DNA from: Candidatus Thorarchaeota archaeon
GTDB taxonomy: Archaea > Asgardarchaeota > Thorarchaeia > Thorarchaeales > Thorarchaeaceae
Direction: 5' to 3'
NCBI GenBank assembly: GCA_004524595.1
Contig: SDOA01000014.1
Span: 1 to 51,371 of the forward strand
DNA: 51,371 nucleotides
Part shown: piece by piece, positions 1 to 9,877 of the stretch
Layout of the letters: every line of letters begins with the position of its first letter
How positions within the stretch are numbered: position 1 is the first letter of the stretch
Notes under the pieces: model-generated
The model's input: only the letters and a program-made list of their open reading frames with translations
Told to the model about the DNA's origin: nothing
Database searches by the model: none
Program-made: the position numbers and the translations under genes

Positions 1-746
1 CCCTTAGCATCGATTTCAGTAATATCTCCATATAGGATATGTTTCTGTCCCTCAATGAGGCCATCGCGAATTCTTAGAACTCTATCTGCATATTCTGCAA
101 CTTTGGGATTATGGGTCACATTGATTATGGTTGTTCCAAACTCCTTGTTCGTCTTATTGAGTGCCTCCATTACTATCTCTGTAGTCTCAGAGTCAAGTTC
201 TCCTGTCACTTCGTCTCCTAAAAGAAGTTCTGGATTATTCGCTAATGCTACACAAATTGCAACTCTTTGATTTTCTCCTCCTGAGAGTTGATTTGGTCGA
301 TGGTTCACCCTATGACCAAGCCCCAGAATTTCAAGGAGCATCAGTGCACGTTCATGTGATAGTTTAGATGGTGCTCCAGCAAGTTTCATTGGGAGTATTA
401 CATTCTTCAAAGCAGTGAGACCCGGTACAAGATTACCGACCTGCCAAACAAAACCAACCTTTTGTCTCCTATATAACATCGAACGTCTATCATCCAAAGT
501 TGTAACGCTGTGACCATCATAGAGAATTGTTCCTGCTGTAGGTTTATCTAATGCGCCGAGCATTTTTAACAAGGTTGACTTCCCAGAACCTGAGGGTCCA
601 ATGATTGACAAAAATTCTCCATGATTCACTTCAAAGTCAACACCTCGAAGTGCTATAACTTCTTTCTGCCCTCTCCTGTAGACTTTCATCAAGTCTCGTA
701 CAACAATTTTGTATTGTTCCGCTATTTGAGCTAGATTTTCCGACAT
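1..746 (-). CDS. ABC transporter ATPase, MacB/LolD type (C-terminus cut by window edge)
   Basis: Reading from ATG at 746 the frame stays open to the window edge, so the C-terminus is missing. The protein shows a complete nucleotide-binding domain: Walker A GPSGSGKST, a Q-loop region, signature LSGGENQRV, Walker B ending GDEVTGELD and an H-loop NVTHNP. The usual DEPTG is DEVTG here, a small oddity. It starts 5 bases after the stop of the 951-residue permease, so it is the last visible gene of a four-gene exporter operon. By family it powers an FtsX-type permease that moves lipids, lipoproteins or peptides out of the membrane; the substrate is unknown. Confidence 0.93.
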   Translation of the reverse strand, partial: MSENLAQIAEQYKIVVRDLMKVYRRGQKEVIALRGVDFEVNHGEFLSIIGPSGSGKSTLLKMLGALDKPTAGTILYDGHSVTTLDDRRSMLYRRQKVGFVWQVGNLVPGLTALKNVILPMKLAGAPSKLSHERALMLLEILGLGHRVNHRPNQLSGGENQRVAICVALANNPELLLGDEVTGELDSETTEIVMEALNKTNKEFGTTIINVTHNPKVAEYADRVLRIRDGLIEGQKHILYGDITEIDAK

Positions 747-751
747 GACAA

Positions 752-3607
752 TCACTCATTATATTGAATTTCTTCTGCGATATTAAGTTTCAAGGTACGA
801 ACAACAATGTAATAGGTCATGATCATAGTAACAGCAACTGATATTCCAATTATTGCAGTAACTAATGGAATTGGTATTACCAAATGAACAGGCAATCGGT
901 TCCAAAGTCCTGATGTAGAACTTCCCATATGTAATAATGGGATATTCTTCAACAGATACGCTAAACTCAATCCTATCATTCCCCCTATTGTAGATGCCAA
1001 AAGAACGCCAACACCTGTTTCAACAAGCGATGCTATTATTATTGGTTTGTTTGATGATCCAAGAGCTCTAAGAACTGAAAATTGCTTACGTAACCCTCTG
1101 ACCCTTACGATACTGACAATAGTCATACCAATTGTAAGATAGATTATTGAAAAGAGAACATTGAGTGTGTATGTACCATAGATCGACTGTGTTGCCCTAG
1201 TATCTAAAACAGCATCAATATAGGTAAGTGGTGATTCAATATCATTAAAACTACTTGGAGCTATTGAATAGATTTCTTCCATAATCCTTGTGTAGTTAGC
1301 TCCTGTTTCAATATCAATGTAGAATTTCGAAACAGATGTTGTATTTAGACAAGATTGAATATAATCTAGATCTGCAACAACAAAATTCCGTGCATTCGGT
1401 TCACCTGGAACATATGAGTATCCAGTTGATTGATCACTGACTTTGCTAGTCATTAGATCGACAATTTTACTTCCAGCAATAGTATTATTATCCTCTGAGA
1501 TTATTTGAAGATTAATGAAATCTGAATAGACAGGAAATCTATTTCCGATGGAGTCCACTGTATAACTTTGAATTGGCTTGAACGAAGTCAGTATATTGAT
1601 TCTGTCTTCACTCCCATCTGCTAGTTGCATAATTGAAACCGCAGGTAGGTTATACAGTGTAAAATAATCGAGCCAGAATGCTGCATATATCCAACTTTCC
1701 GGGTCAACACCGTAAATCGTGATTGAGCGATTGTATTGTGTTCCTCCCCCAAAGTAATATGCACTATAATATTGGACATAGCCTTTAGTAATTAACATTG
1801 GGCTCACATGAAGGACTCCTTCCACTTGTGCAATATCTGTTACTAAATCAGTTGTTACATTGATATGTGCTGGATTGATATCAATAACTATATCGGCTCC
1901 TGTGTAAAACATGAAGGTTTCTTTCATGTGTGTATTTCCTGTCGTCGCTGATACTGAAGCAAAGATCCCGGCTGTGAAGACCATAGCGATGAACATTGTG
2001 CCAATCGTTTCGGATTTCTTAAAGAGTTTGATAGTTCTTGACATCAGTCGTGAACCTACGACCATTGAGGGATGATTTATTCTTTCTAATACATAGCTTT
2101 TGATTGATGCAGTTGGTCTTGAGAGCAGTCTTGTAAAGAATATCAGGAAAATACCAAATAATGTGATAATTACTACTGCAAATGTAATCGAACCAAATGT
2201 TGTTAGACCCGAGTATGCTAACACAGACATCAGCGGAATGAGTAACCAACCTGAAATTGCAACAGCAATTAGATCAATTGTTGATGAACCCATCTTCTCT
2301 GAATCTGCGAGGACTTCTTGATGAATAGCGCTATGAGCTTCACTTGCAGTCATTAATAGTGCTTTTACTGCTGAAGGCAGCGCAACCATAATTCCAATGG
2401 AAAATGAAAATAGGAATACTGCAAGAACTGCATATGGTTGAAGGAGAATCGTGAATCCACTAATTGTTTGTAAATTAAAAACCATTAACTCTCTCACAGT
2501 TCCAGATAATAATGCAGCTAAAGTGCCTGTAAGTATAGCTCCAAGACTGCCAATAAAGCCAGTAGCAAGCGCATTGCTAAGAACCCAATTAGCAGCCTGA
2601 AAACCTGATGATCCACGTGTTTTTATCGTACCTATGTCTTTTCTTTGAGAATCCGAAAGTAATCTGGCATTATATTGAATTAACATCGCACCCATAATGA
2701 TTGATGGAATTGAAAAAGCGAGAGCGATTGCTCTCATACTAATGGACCAGCTTGAGAATTCGGTTACGGCTTCTATCAATTTGAAATTATTCCATTCAAC
2801 GTAGACATAGGGTAGATTATTTTGTTCAATTCTTCGCTTCACATTCAGTAGTGTATCCACAACTGAGGCTGCATCAGTCTTGGTAATAATCGAATGGTCG
2901 AATTTTACCCATATTCTATCTTGAACACCATAATATGTTTCATGTCCCAGGATACTAAATGTAGAGGAGATTGCTTCAGGAGTTGATATCATCCTAAGGT
3001 AGGTTACTTCAGGTTGTCCCCATCTTTCTTGATGCATGTAAACATGTGATATAAAAGTACCAGTAATGTTGAAGGTTCTCTCTATTTCAACAGCTTGCCA
3101 AGAACCATTGATATTTGCATAGATTGATAATTGAATTGTATAGTTGCCACCTATGGTTAGTCCTTGACTGACAAAGAATGACTCTTCAATGAGACATGAA
3201 CTATTATCATAATTAGTTTTGAGAGGATCCACATCTATTGCATCTGAAAACTCATTGAAGGTCGTATTATCAACGCCAAGAAAACCCATTCTTGTTTCAG
3301 TATAATCAATTTCATTATACACGTATAATTCTGCGAATGTGACATGTTCTGAAGATACAACATAGTCTTGTTGTGCTATGTTCTCTCTGACTTGCTGGAT
3401 TGTGATATTATTCTGGGAATAAAAAGGTGAAGAGAAGGATACCTGCATGTCAATTGGAATATCTGCTGTCATATCAGCTAAAACATCTGGGGCTGTTGAA
3501 TCCATGTAGATTAAGATTCCTCCAAGCACTCCACTGGAGAGGGAGAATATCAAAAGAGTTGTCAACACTTCTGGTGCACTAGCTGATATCCGTGAGAAGA
3601 GAAACAT
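752..3607 (-). CDS. FtsX/MacB-like ABC permease, 951 aa
   Basis: Large membrane protein with an N-terminal membrane segment (about residues 13-33), a long extracytoplasmic domain rich in N-x-S/T sites, a group of helices near residues 285-480, a second extracytoplasmic domain and three C-terminal helices. This is a duplicated FtsX arrangement as in LolC/LolE-type permeases, but much longer than the roughly 400 residues of MacB-class bacterial relatives. The ATG lies 2 bases after the TAG of the upstream 921-residue permease, so the two are probably co-translated and may form a heterodimer. Family membership is clear from the topology and the neighbouring ATPases; the cargo is not. Confidence 0.88.
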   Translation of the reverse strand: MFLFSRISASAPEVLTTLLIFSLSSGVLGGILIYMDSTAPDVLADMTADIPIDMQVSFSSPFYSQNNITIQQVRENIAQQDYVVSSEHVTFAELYVYNEIDYTETRMGFLGVDNTTFNEFSDAIDVDPLKTNYDNSSCLIEESFFVSQGLTIGGNYTIQLSIYANINGSWQAVEIERTFNITGTFISHVYMHQERWGQPEVTYLRMISTPEAISSTFSILGHETYYGVQDRIWVKFDHSIITKTDAASVVDTLLNVKRRIEQNNLPYVYVEWNNFKLIEAVTEFSSWSISMRAIALAFSIPSIIMGAMLIQYNARLLSDSQRKDIGTIKTRGSSGFQAANWVLSNALATGFIGSLGAILTGTLAALLSGTVRELMVFNLQTISGFTILLQPYAVLAVFLFSFSIGIMVALPSAVKALLMTASEAHSAIHQEVLADSEKMGSSTIDLIAVAISGWLLIPLMSVLAYSGLTTFGSITFAVVIITLFGIFLIFFTRLLSRPTASIKSYVLERINHPSMVVGSRLMSRTIKLFKKSETIGTMFIAMVFTAGIFASVSATTGNTHMKETFMFYTGADIVIDINPAHINVTTDLVTDIAQVEGVLHVSPMLITKGYVQYYSAYYFGGGTQYNRSITIYGVDPESWIYAAFWLDYFTLYNLPAVSIMQLADGSEDRINILTSFKPIQSYTVDSIGNRFPVYSDFINLQIISEDNNTIAGSKIVDLMTSKVSDQSTGYSYVPGEPNARNFVVADLDYIQSCLNTTSVSKFYIDIETGANYTRIMEEIYSIAPSSFNDIESPLTYIDAVLDTRATQSIYGTYTLNVLFSIIYLTIGMTIVSIVRVRGLRKQFSVLRALGSSNKPIIIASLVETGVGVLLASTIGGMIGLSLAYLLKNIPLLHMGSSTSGLWNRLPVHLVIPIPLVTAIIGISVAVTMIMTYYIVVRTLKLNIAEEIQYNE

Positions 3608-3609
3608 CT

Positions 3610-6375
3610 CTAAAATTCACCTCCATACGGTCCAGCTTCGGCCCATGCTGTATTCAGCGTCGATGCTAAATTGATTCTAGAACTCAATGCTGCAATGACT
3701 AGTATGAACATAGACATGCATCCAACAAAAAATCCGAGGACAACAATAATTGTATACCATGGTATCACTGGAAAAACACTAATTGGATAGACCTGAAACC
3801 AGCTTGAAGATGAGATACTCGCTGAGGCGATTGATGTGCTAAGGAAAAGAGGTGAGTAACCAGCGAGCAAGAATAGACTGAATAGCAATAGAACCAACAT
3901 CTCCGCGGCTTGTGATTGTAATATTATAGATCTTGTAGCTCCCACAGATCTCAATAGTGCAATCTCTCTCCTTCTTGCTCTGACTCCCTCCACCGCATAA
4001 ATAACGAAAGCACCAATAATTGTTCCTACCGTCAATACGGTAAGCATTGTATCAAGAGAACGTTCCATCTTGTATTGTGTATTTCCAGTATATTCATCAA
4101 CACGTAGACTAACACAGTCCCAATTCTCATCGATGATAGCGACAAGCCCTCCTGTGGAAATAACATCTTCTGCAACGATAGTACCGTTTTCCCCAGGTTT
4201 CAATCCTACACAATAATAATTCATTGTTTCTGAGATAAGATCCACTTTAGTTCCTAGATATTCTCTATTCACCAATACTGCAGAACTTCCAACATAAAAG
4301 CTATAGTCAAAATAGACAGGACCATCCCACCAGCTGATTTCTGGCATTTCAGGTAAGGCGTCTACAATTCCTAGTATGCGAAAGACAATTATCTCATCAT
4401 TGCCAATCAAATTTGTCGCGCGAAGTATATCCCCTTCTACTAAATTAAAGGAATTGGCAATATCTTTGGTTATTACCGCTCCATCCTTATTAGAGGCAAG
4501 CGACTCAATCATCTCTTTATATTTCGATTCATTATAACGATTTCCTAAGTAATCATAGCCTATGGTGATATACTCGGTTGGATGTACACCCATAAAACGA
4601 AAAGACCCGCTATAGTCAGCGGATAGGAATAGAGTCATTTGGGATACAAGTGTTCCAGATTCTACTAGTTCATGATTTGTGACATTATCAATGAAATCTT
4701 GCCATGTCAAGTAATTGTAATCGTCTAATCCAAATGTAAGATCAGCTCCAATATCTAACCTTGTCTGGTTTTGAACAGTGACAGGTAACGATGCATCAAC
4801 GATTGCACTGTTCCAACTGAGACAAATAGCAAGTACCAAAACCATTGCTGCTGCTCCTGCAGATGAAGCTTCTTTTCCAATTCTTCTAATTCCAATCGAT
4901 GATGGTATCTCTCCCACTATTCTCTTCATGATTCTACTCAGGAAATTGGCTCCACGTTTCAGGGCTTTCATTGATAGACTTACCACACCAAGAAATAGTG
5001 GAAGGGGAATGATTGGCATTAAAATAGCTAGCAGGGGATTGGTTGTTGTTACTGTACCTCCTGATAAGATGGCTAGAAGTAGTAAACTTGAGAGAAGAAC
5101 AACTAATACATCCCATTTAATCAGTCCGAGACCTCTTGAAATCTTAGCAATCCTTCCTCTTTGTTCCTCAACATTCTTCTTTGTCGAGTAGATAGCTCGA
5201 TATCCACCAAGTGTTAACATTGGCAGTGCAATCGATACTATTGTACTAATAAGCAAAGATTCCAGACTAATTAGTATTGGCTCTGAAAAAACAAGTAGAG
5301 GATTGAAAACAAAATATCCTACAGCTGAGATTGCTACACGACTTAGCAACAACCCGAATGGTATTCCGACAAAACATGATATCATTGATAGAGCAAGAAC
5401 CTCGCGAGTAACTACCCTCTCTAGGTCTCCAGGTGAAGCACCTCTTGAGAGTAAAATACTCTCTTCATATCTTCTTTCATTGACATTATAACGTATAGCT
5501 AGAAATGTAACAAGTACTACTAATAGAAGAATGCTTGTTGAACGTAGCATTTCTCCTATTCGCAAGCTTTGAACCCAATAGACGTAATCCGAAATACCCG
5601 AAGCTAATCTATCATTAACATAAATTCGAGAATAATATCCGTTAGTTTCATAGTTTGGATCAATTCTTCTAATATTCTCATCAATTCTATTCAAGTATTG
5701 AAGTGAATCCGTAGGATTGAATGGAGAAAGTCTGCTTCTATCAACATCAACAAAAATCTCGAAATCTTCTTCATAGATATTGATGAAATCACTAATAATG
5801 ATTGCAATGCTTTCATAATCCCAATAATACGGCGATGAGTATTGTGTTGGATGTTTATAGATTCCAACAATAGTACAATTTTCTTCACTCGATCCTATCT
5901 CCACTCGGACTAAATCTCCAAGTTTCAATTCAAAATATTGCCGAATCGATTCGGTAACAGCAATTTCAGTTAAGCTTAGAGGATATCTACCTTCTATAAG
6001 GGCGACATAGTTGGGGAAGGTCTCAGTAAATTCTTGATTAATCGCCAGGAATCTTCCATATCTCCCATATGCCTCTGGTATTCCAGAGATATTCATCTGA
6101 TGGATTAATCCGCCATGACTAGTTGTTAGAAGTGCTGCTTTAGTTACACCACGAATGCCTTTAATATCATCAACATAGGATTCAATAAGATCTCCTGAAA
6201 CACGAATTGCTACTTCGCCAACATCAAGATTCTTATCCCATTCATGGATAGAATATGAATCAACATAGACTGTAATACCTATCGCCATTGTTGATGCTAA
6301 TACGAAGCACATCAAAGTTACAGCCTTTCGACGAAGGTTATGAAATGCTTCATATCCAACTGGTATGGCCGCCAT
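3610..6375 (-). CDS. FtsX/MacB-like ABC permease, 921 aa
   Basis: Second large FtsX-type permease of the cluster. A membrane helix near residues 17-35 is followed by an extracytoplasmic domain to about residue 270, a helical bundle at about 275-480, another extracytoplasmic domain and three C-terminal helices, with the FtsX-like stretch RRREIALLRSVGAT just before the penultimate pair. A good ribosome binding site (AGGAAGGT) precedes the ATG at 6375, and the upstream ATPase ends 12 bases before. The two permeases are alike in layout but clearly different in sequence, which suggests an asymmetric transporter. The substrate is unknown. Confidence 0.88.
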   Translation of the reverse strand: MAAIPVGYEAFHNLRRKAVTLMCFVLASTMAIGITVYVDSYSIHEWDKNLDVGEVAIRVSGDLIESYVDDIKGIRGVTKAALLTTSHGGLIHQMNISGIPEAYGRYGRFLAINQEFTETFPNYVALIEGRYPLSLTEIAVTESIRQYFELKLGDLVRVEIGSSEENCTIVGIYKHPTQYSSPYYWDYESIAIIISDFINIYEEDFEIFVDVDRSRLSPFNPTDSLQYLNRIDENIRRIDPNYETNGYYSRIYVNDRLASGISDYVYWVQSLRIGEMLRSTSILLLVVLVTFLAIRYNVNERRYEESILLSRGASPGDLERVVTREVLALSMISCFVGIPFGLLLSRVAISAVGYFVFNPLLVFSEPILISLESLLISTIVSIALPMLTLGGYRAIYSTKKNVEEQRGRIAKISRGLGLIKWDVLVVLLSSLLLLAILSGGTVTTTNPLLAILMPIIPLPLFLGVVSLSMKALKRGANFLSRIMKRIVGEIPSSIGIRRIGKEASSAGAAAMVLVLAICLSWNSAIVDASLPVTVQNQTRLDIGADLTFGLDDYNYLTWQDFIDNVTNHELVESGTLVSQMTLFLSADYSGSFRFMGVHPTEYITIGYDYLGNRYNESKYKEMIESLASNKDGAVITKDIANSFNLVEGDILRATNLIGNDEIIVFRILGIVDALPEMPEISWWDGPVYFDYSFYVGSSAVLVNREYLGTKVDLISETMNYYCVGLKPGENGTIVAEDVISTGGLVAIIDENWDCVSLRVDEYTGNTQYKMERSLDTMLTVLTVGTIIGAFVIYAVEGVRARRREIALLRSVGATRSIILQSQAAEMLVLLLFSLFLLAGYSPLFLSTSIASASISSSSWFQVYPISVFPVIPWYTIIVVLGFFVGCMSMFILVIAALSSRINLASTLNTAWAEAGPYGGEF

Positions 6376-6387
6376 TCTCTACCTTCC

Positions 6388-7089
6388 TCATTCTGGATTT
6401 TCTATTTGACCATCGCGCATTCTGTAGATATGATCCATTTGTTCACCTACCTCGGGATCATGAGTGACAGTAATGAGGGTACCACCTTCTCCTTTGGTGA
6501 GTGCAACCAAAATATCAAGGATTTCTTGGCCAGTGTTGTAATCTAGGTCTCCTGTCGGTTCGTCTGCAAGAACAATGATACTACTAGCTGACCCTTCAGG
6601 TTTTGCTAATGCTCGAGCGATAGCTATTCGTTGCTGTTCCCCTCCTGATAATTCGTCCGGACGATGCTCAGCTCTTTCAGTAAGTCCCACAAGTGCTAGA
6701 AGATAGTCTACTTTCTTTCTTCTTGATTCTTCATCAACACCTGAAATGAGTAAGGGTAGTTCAATATTCTCATACGCAGTTAGGACAGGGAGCAAATTGA
6801 AGAATTGAAATACATAGGATATCTTATCTCTTCTAACTCTTGTAAGCTCAGTCTCTGACATATCTGTGATGTCAAGATTATCAATGACAACTCTTCCGCC
6901 TGTTGGTCTATCAAGCGCTCCGATCAGGTTCAGTAAAGTTGTCTTCCCAGATCCACTAGGCCCCATGATCCCGATGGCTTGTCCCCGTTTTATCTGAAGT
7001 GATACTCCTCGTAGTGCAGGTACTTCGATTTCTCCCATCTTATAGATTCTTGAGACCGATTGCAAGTCGACAATTGCGTTGTTATTCAA
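6388..7089 (-). CDS. ABC transporter ATPase, MacB/LolD type, 233 aa
   Basis: Complete ATPase: Walker A GPSGSGKTT, signature LSGGEQQRIAIARAL, Walker B LADEPTGDLD and H-loop VTHDPE, with the length usual for LolD/MacB stand-alone ATPases. It is the first gene of the minus-strand exporter operon that runs off the left edge. The start is a TTG at 7089 with an AGGAG ribosome binding site about 9 bases upstream. With two ATPases and two permeases the operon can encode a complete heteromeric exporter, or two related ones transcribed together. Confidence 0.95.
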   Translation of the reverse strand: MNNNAIVDLQSVSRIYKMGEIEVPALRGVSLQIKRGQAIGIMGPSGSGKTTLLNLIGALDRPTGGRVVIDNLDITDMSETELTRVRRDKISYVFQFFNLLPVLTAYENIELPLLISGVDEESRRKKVDYLLALVGLTERAEHRPDELSGGEQQRIAIARALAKPEGSASSIIVLADEPTGDLDYNTGQEILDILVALTKGEGGTLITVTHDPEVGEQMDHIYRMRDGQIENPE

Positions 7090-7321
7090 TTAAACCCACT
7101 CCTGTCATAACTTCAGCGATGTATTACTAAAAGAATGAAGTCTAATAAATGACACCTTCCATGTATAAAGAATTGTACTAGAGATAAGTCTCATGGTATT
7201 TCTTCAATAATAATGAAAATACAACAACACTCAAATTATCAAAACACAACTAGTAAATAAGAAAACTTTATCAGTTCTGACACTTATTTGACTGTAGAAT
7301 AGTTTGAGGTGCATTTGTTCT
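7090..7321. promoter_or_regulatory. Divergent promoter region
   Basis: About 230 AT-rich bases between the minus-strand exporter operon and the plus-strand membrane protein at 7322. It contains several TATA-like stretches, but none is distinctive enough to assign. No small reading frame with a convincing ribosome binding site was seen. Confidence 0.4.
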
Positions 7322-7963
7322 TTGTCTGATGAAATATTGGCAAGAAAATACGAGTTCTTCAGCTGGCAGGGATTTATTGTGGGGGCTCTGCTCTTGTTAG
7401 TTTCATTCATAGTACAATCAATTGTGAGTTTCCCTCAGGTCTGGCAGGAACGATTACTTGATTATGTTTTGTTCCTATCAGTATCATCACTCGTTGTCGG
7501 GCTAGCGTCTGGAAGTGTGCTTGTTTACCTCTACCCACCAGATCAAGATGTCATAGGAATAGCTGGACTTGGTAGTGATGATGCTACCCAGCATTTATCT
7601 CTCATCCTGGTCATTATTGCTCTTCTCCAACCAATACTTACAGGATTCATATTCTTCTACGAGTATTTTGGAATTGATCCTTTCATTTTCATCTGGGTAC
7701 TTCTCGGATTTGCCGCTCCAAGTGTTGGCCTTACAGTTTCTATGTTTGAACGTTCAAAAGAAATAGCCTCGGACCTTGAGATTTATTTTGAGCATAATTC
7801 AAAATTGGATATGGCCGGTCTAGAATGGCTGCATGCAATTGGACCTAGAACCGCGACATATAGAATGGGTATGTTAGAAAGCGCTGCAAATCGTGTTGAT
7901 GGTATCAAAATAAGTGGACATGAAATCATTAAAGAAAGCAATCAATTTACAGTGAATGTGTAA
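7322..7963 (+). CDS. Membrane protein of unknown function, 213 aa
   Basis: I do not recognise a family. The protein has about four hydrophobic helices (roughly residues 19-40, 50-72, 90-115 and 120-140), followed by a soluble tail of about 65 residues. The tail includes LEWLHAIGPRTA, which faintly resembles a helix-hairpin-helix turn. The frame is open from a TTG at 7304, but GAGGTG at 7306-7311 is better placed for the TTG at 7322, so I prefer that start. It is divergent from the ABC operon and convergent with the zinc protein at 7977. It is probably a real gene because the frame is long, hydrophobic in blocks and has a sound ribosome binding site. Confidence 0.7.
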   Translation: MSDEILARKYEFFSWQGFIVGALLLLVSFIVQSIVSFPQVWQERLLDYVLFLSVSSLVVGLASGSVLVYLYPPDQDVIGIAGLGSDDATQHLSLILVIIALLQPILTGFIFFYEYFGIDPFIFIWVLLGFAAPSVGLTVSMFERSKEIASDLEIYFEHNSKLDMAGLEWLHAIGPRTATYRMGMLESAANRVDGIKISGHEIIKESNQFTVNV

Positions 7964-7976
7964 CGCACTTTTTGAA

Positions 7977-8291
7977 CTATGAATGCTTATTTTTCATATG
8001 AGCTATCAGTCCCTCTTCTGTCCAAGCAATCCAATTGCATTTCAAACATGAAAATGTCTGGCTTCCCATTCCAAACCTAGGAGCCGTTCGCTCTTCAACC
8101 TCATAAATGGTCCCTCCATAACCGCTACTCTTTTTCGTCACTATTTTAAATCGTTTCTTGAAACACTCTGAACAGATTGACATACTCTTCCGTGAATCAT
8201 TGAAGAAATTCTCCTCTAAATTCTTTGCCGGTCTGAGAGGATCCATTTCTTTTCCACAGCTTTCACAGAAATCTACCGATTTAATCACCAC
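7977..8291 (-). CDS. Small double zinc-finger protein, 104 aa
   Basis: Two zinc sites are visible. The N-terminal CESCGKE pairs with a later CSEC about 30 residues on, as in treble-clef or ribbon fingers. The C-terminal 25 residues form a classical C2H2-like finger with C-x2-C and H-x4-H (CLKC ... HMKNKH). The middle is basic. Such proteins usually bind nucleic acid or act as protein adaptors; which applies here is not visible. The start is GTG at 8291 or GTG at 8288, without a strong ribosome binding site. It lies downstream of the GTPase gene on the same strand with a gap of about 110 bases. Confidence 0.75.
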   Translation of the reverse strand: MVIKSVDFCESCGKEMDPLRPAKNLEENFFNDSRKSMSICSECFKKRFKIVTKKSSGYGGTIYEVEERTAPRFGMGSQTFSCLKCNWIAWTEEGLIAHMKNKHS

Positions 8292-8400
8292 TTAATGAGT
8301 TTCAAGTCTATTTTTAACACTTCAGAATAGGATTTGCGATGCAAGACGACTATAAGAATTCTCTGAGTCAAATACTCCTTTGAACCTTGTTATGTAGTCC

Positions 8401-9720
8401 TCATTGAAGACTGTTCTCAAATAATTCTGCTGCAGTCTTGAATACATCTTCTACATTTTCTCCAGTTAGAGCTGATGCTTCGATGAATGCTACTGGATGG
8501 AGTTTTCCATCTGCACTTAGCTTCTTTGCTAGTTCTTCTGCATACTGAAAGCCTTCATTGTAACTGACAGGCTCTTCACCTGAATCATCGCTTGAATCTG
8601 TACGGAGATCTATCTTATTAGCAACAATTACGATTGGTGGCGTCATTTCTAATGAGATGTTTGACTCTCGGAGCCAAAAATCAATACTCTCAAAGCTCCA
8701 TCTATCAGATGCTGCATATGTTATCAGTAATAGTTCTGCGTCGCTGTAGAACTCCTTTCTGGGGAGTTTTTCTTCTACTGCAAGGTCAAAAGACCAGACG
8801 CTTAAATCGACTCTGTGATTTGACACATCAATCGCTTTTCTAAATACATATTTTAAAACTACACCTGAGTCCTCATCACTAATGACTTCAGTAAGCCCTG
8901 CTTTCTTTGCAAGACTACGCTTACCAACTCCCGTTTCTCCGAGTAAAAGTGCTTTACATTTTATTACAGGTTTTATTTGATGTGTTGGTGTTACTTGTGG
9001 TCTTGATTCTTTTTTGATGTCCTCAAAAGTGTGTTCTTCTACTGTTTCAGCTATTATTTCTATCATGTCATCTTCTGATGATGCAGTAATTGATTCAACT
9101 TCAGGTGCTCGTGCATAGGTCTTCTCAGATGCTGTAATCTCTTCCTGCCCTTCAATATTGATACTTATTCTTGGTCTTGGTTTAATTAATTCCTTTGGGG
9201 CTTCTTTGGTACTAGGAGCCATAAAGGAATCGCTAAGTGATTCGACAACCTGAAGTGCTTCAGTGATGTCATCAAAATCATCTGCCGATATTACTCCCTC
9301 TCCCTTACCACTTGCACCACTTGAAGTCACCACAACATCAATCTCTTCTTTCTTCTTCTCCTTTCTCTTGAAGAAACTTCTCTCTTTTGGAGTTTCTTCA
9401 ACTTCCTCAATTTGAGGCGTTACATCTACTCTTTCAGAAATCGGTTCTTTTTGAATAGGTTCGTGCTCCCGTTCTATCACAGGTTCTGATTCTGGTAACA
9501 CCTTTCTTGCCTTGGGTAGACCGATCCTGTCTAAGACATCTTCTAAAACCCCTGGAGCTAGTCTCTTTCCTAAATATCTAAAATATTTTTGAAGTTCTAG
9601 ACTCACATCATCATACGATTTTGACTTGAGTGGAATTTTCTTTTTGACGATGCCCTTATCACGCACTTCGATATACGTGGGCATTAGTGTTAGTGATATT
9701 GTTGTGCCAGGAACTATCAA
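8401..9720 (-). CDS. Divergent Ras-like small GTPase with long N-terminal extension
   Basis: Residues about 255-439 form a Ras/Rab-type G domain: P-loop GETGVGKRS at 261-269, NKID at 368-371 and a G5-like EASAL near the C-terminus. Two key features are unusual. The Ser/Thr that normally follows the P-loop lysine is Arg268, and the DxxG switch II motif (expected after the WSF strand) is absent, so GTP hydrolysis or Mg binding may be altered. Residues 1-250 hold a short beta-rich head, then a charged, low-complexity, probably disordered linker. Expanded small GTPase families are typical of Asgard archaea. The frame opens at a TTG at 9720 with a distant GGGAG; an ATG at 9684 (427 aa) is the alternative. 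It is divergent from the adenine phosphoribosyltransferase gene. Confidence 0.85.
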   Translation of the reverse strand: MIVPGTTISLTLMPTYIEVRDKGIVKKKIPLKSKSYDDVSLELQKYFRYLGKRLAPGVLEDVLDRIGLPKARKVLPESEPVIEREHEPIQKEPISERVDVTPQIEEVEETPKERSFFKRKEKKKEEIDVVVTSSGASGKGEGVISADDFDDITEALQVVESLSDSFMAPSTKEAPKELIKPRPRISINIEGQEEITASEKTYARAPEVESITASSEDDMIEIIAETVEEHTFEDIKKESRPQVTPTHQIKPVIKCKALLLGETGVGKRSLAKKAGLTEVISDEDSGVVLKYVFRKAIDVSNHRVDLSVWSFDLAVEEKLPRKEFYSDAELLLITYAASDRWSFESIDFWLRESNISLEMTPPIVIVANKIDLRTDSSDDSGEEPVSYNEGFQYAEELAKKLSADGKLHPVAFIEASALTGENVEDVFKTAAELFENSLQ

Positions 9721-9877
9721 GCTTACAGACTCCCTGAGCGCTCTTCGATTCTTCTTCTTTTATTTTGTGTTTAACTGTTTCGTGTTTAGTCTCATAACTA
9801 CATCGTATGTGTATGATTTCATTAAAACAGAAAGTATTAAGACGTATATAGATTCCATTAGCTTAAGAGGTCTTACT

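Noticed and set aside
55..270. Short plus-strand frame at the left edge
   Set aside because: It lies fully inside the minus-strand ATPase gene, which has intact ABC motifs, so it is an antisense shadow.
9626..9877. Upstream extension of the adenine phosphoribosyltransferase frame
   Set aside because: It would overlap the divergent GTPase gene and lacks family similarity; the ATG at 9878 has a good ribosome binding site.
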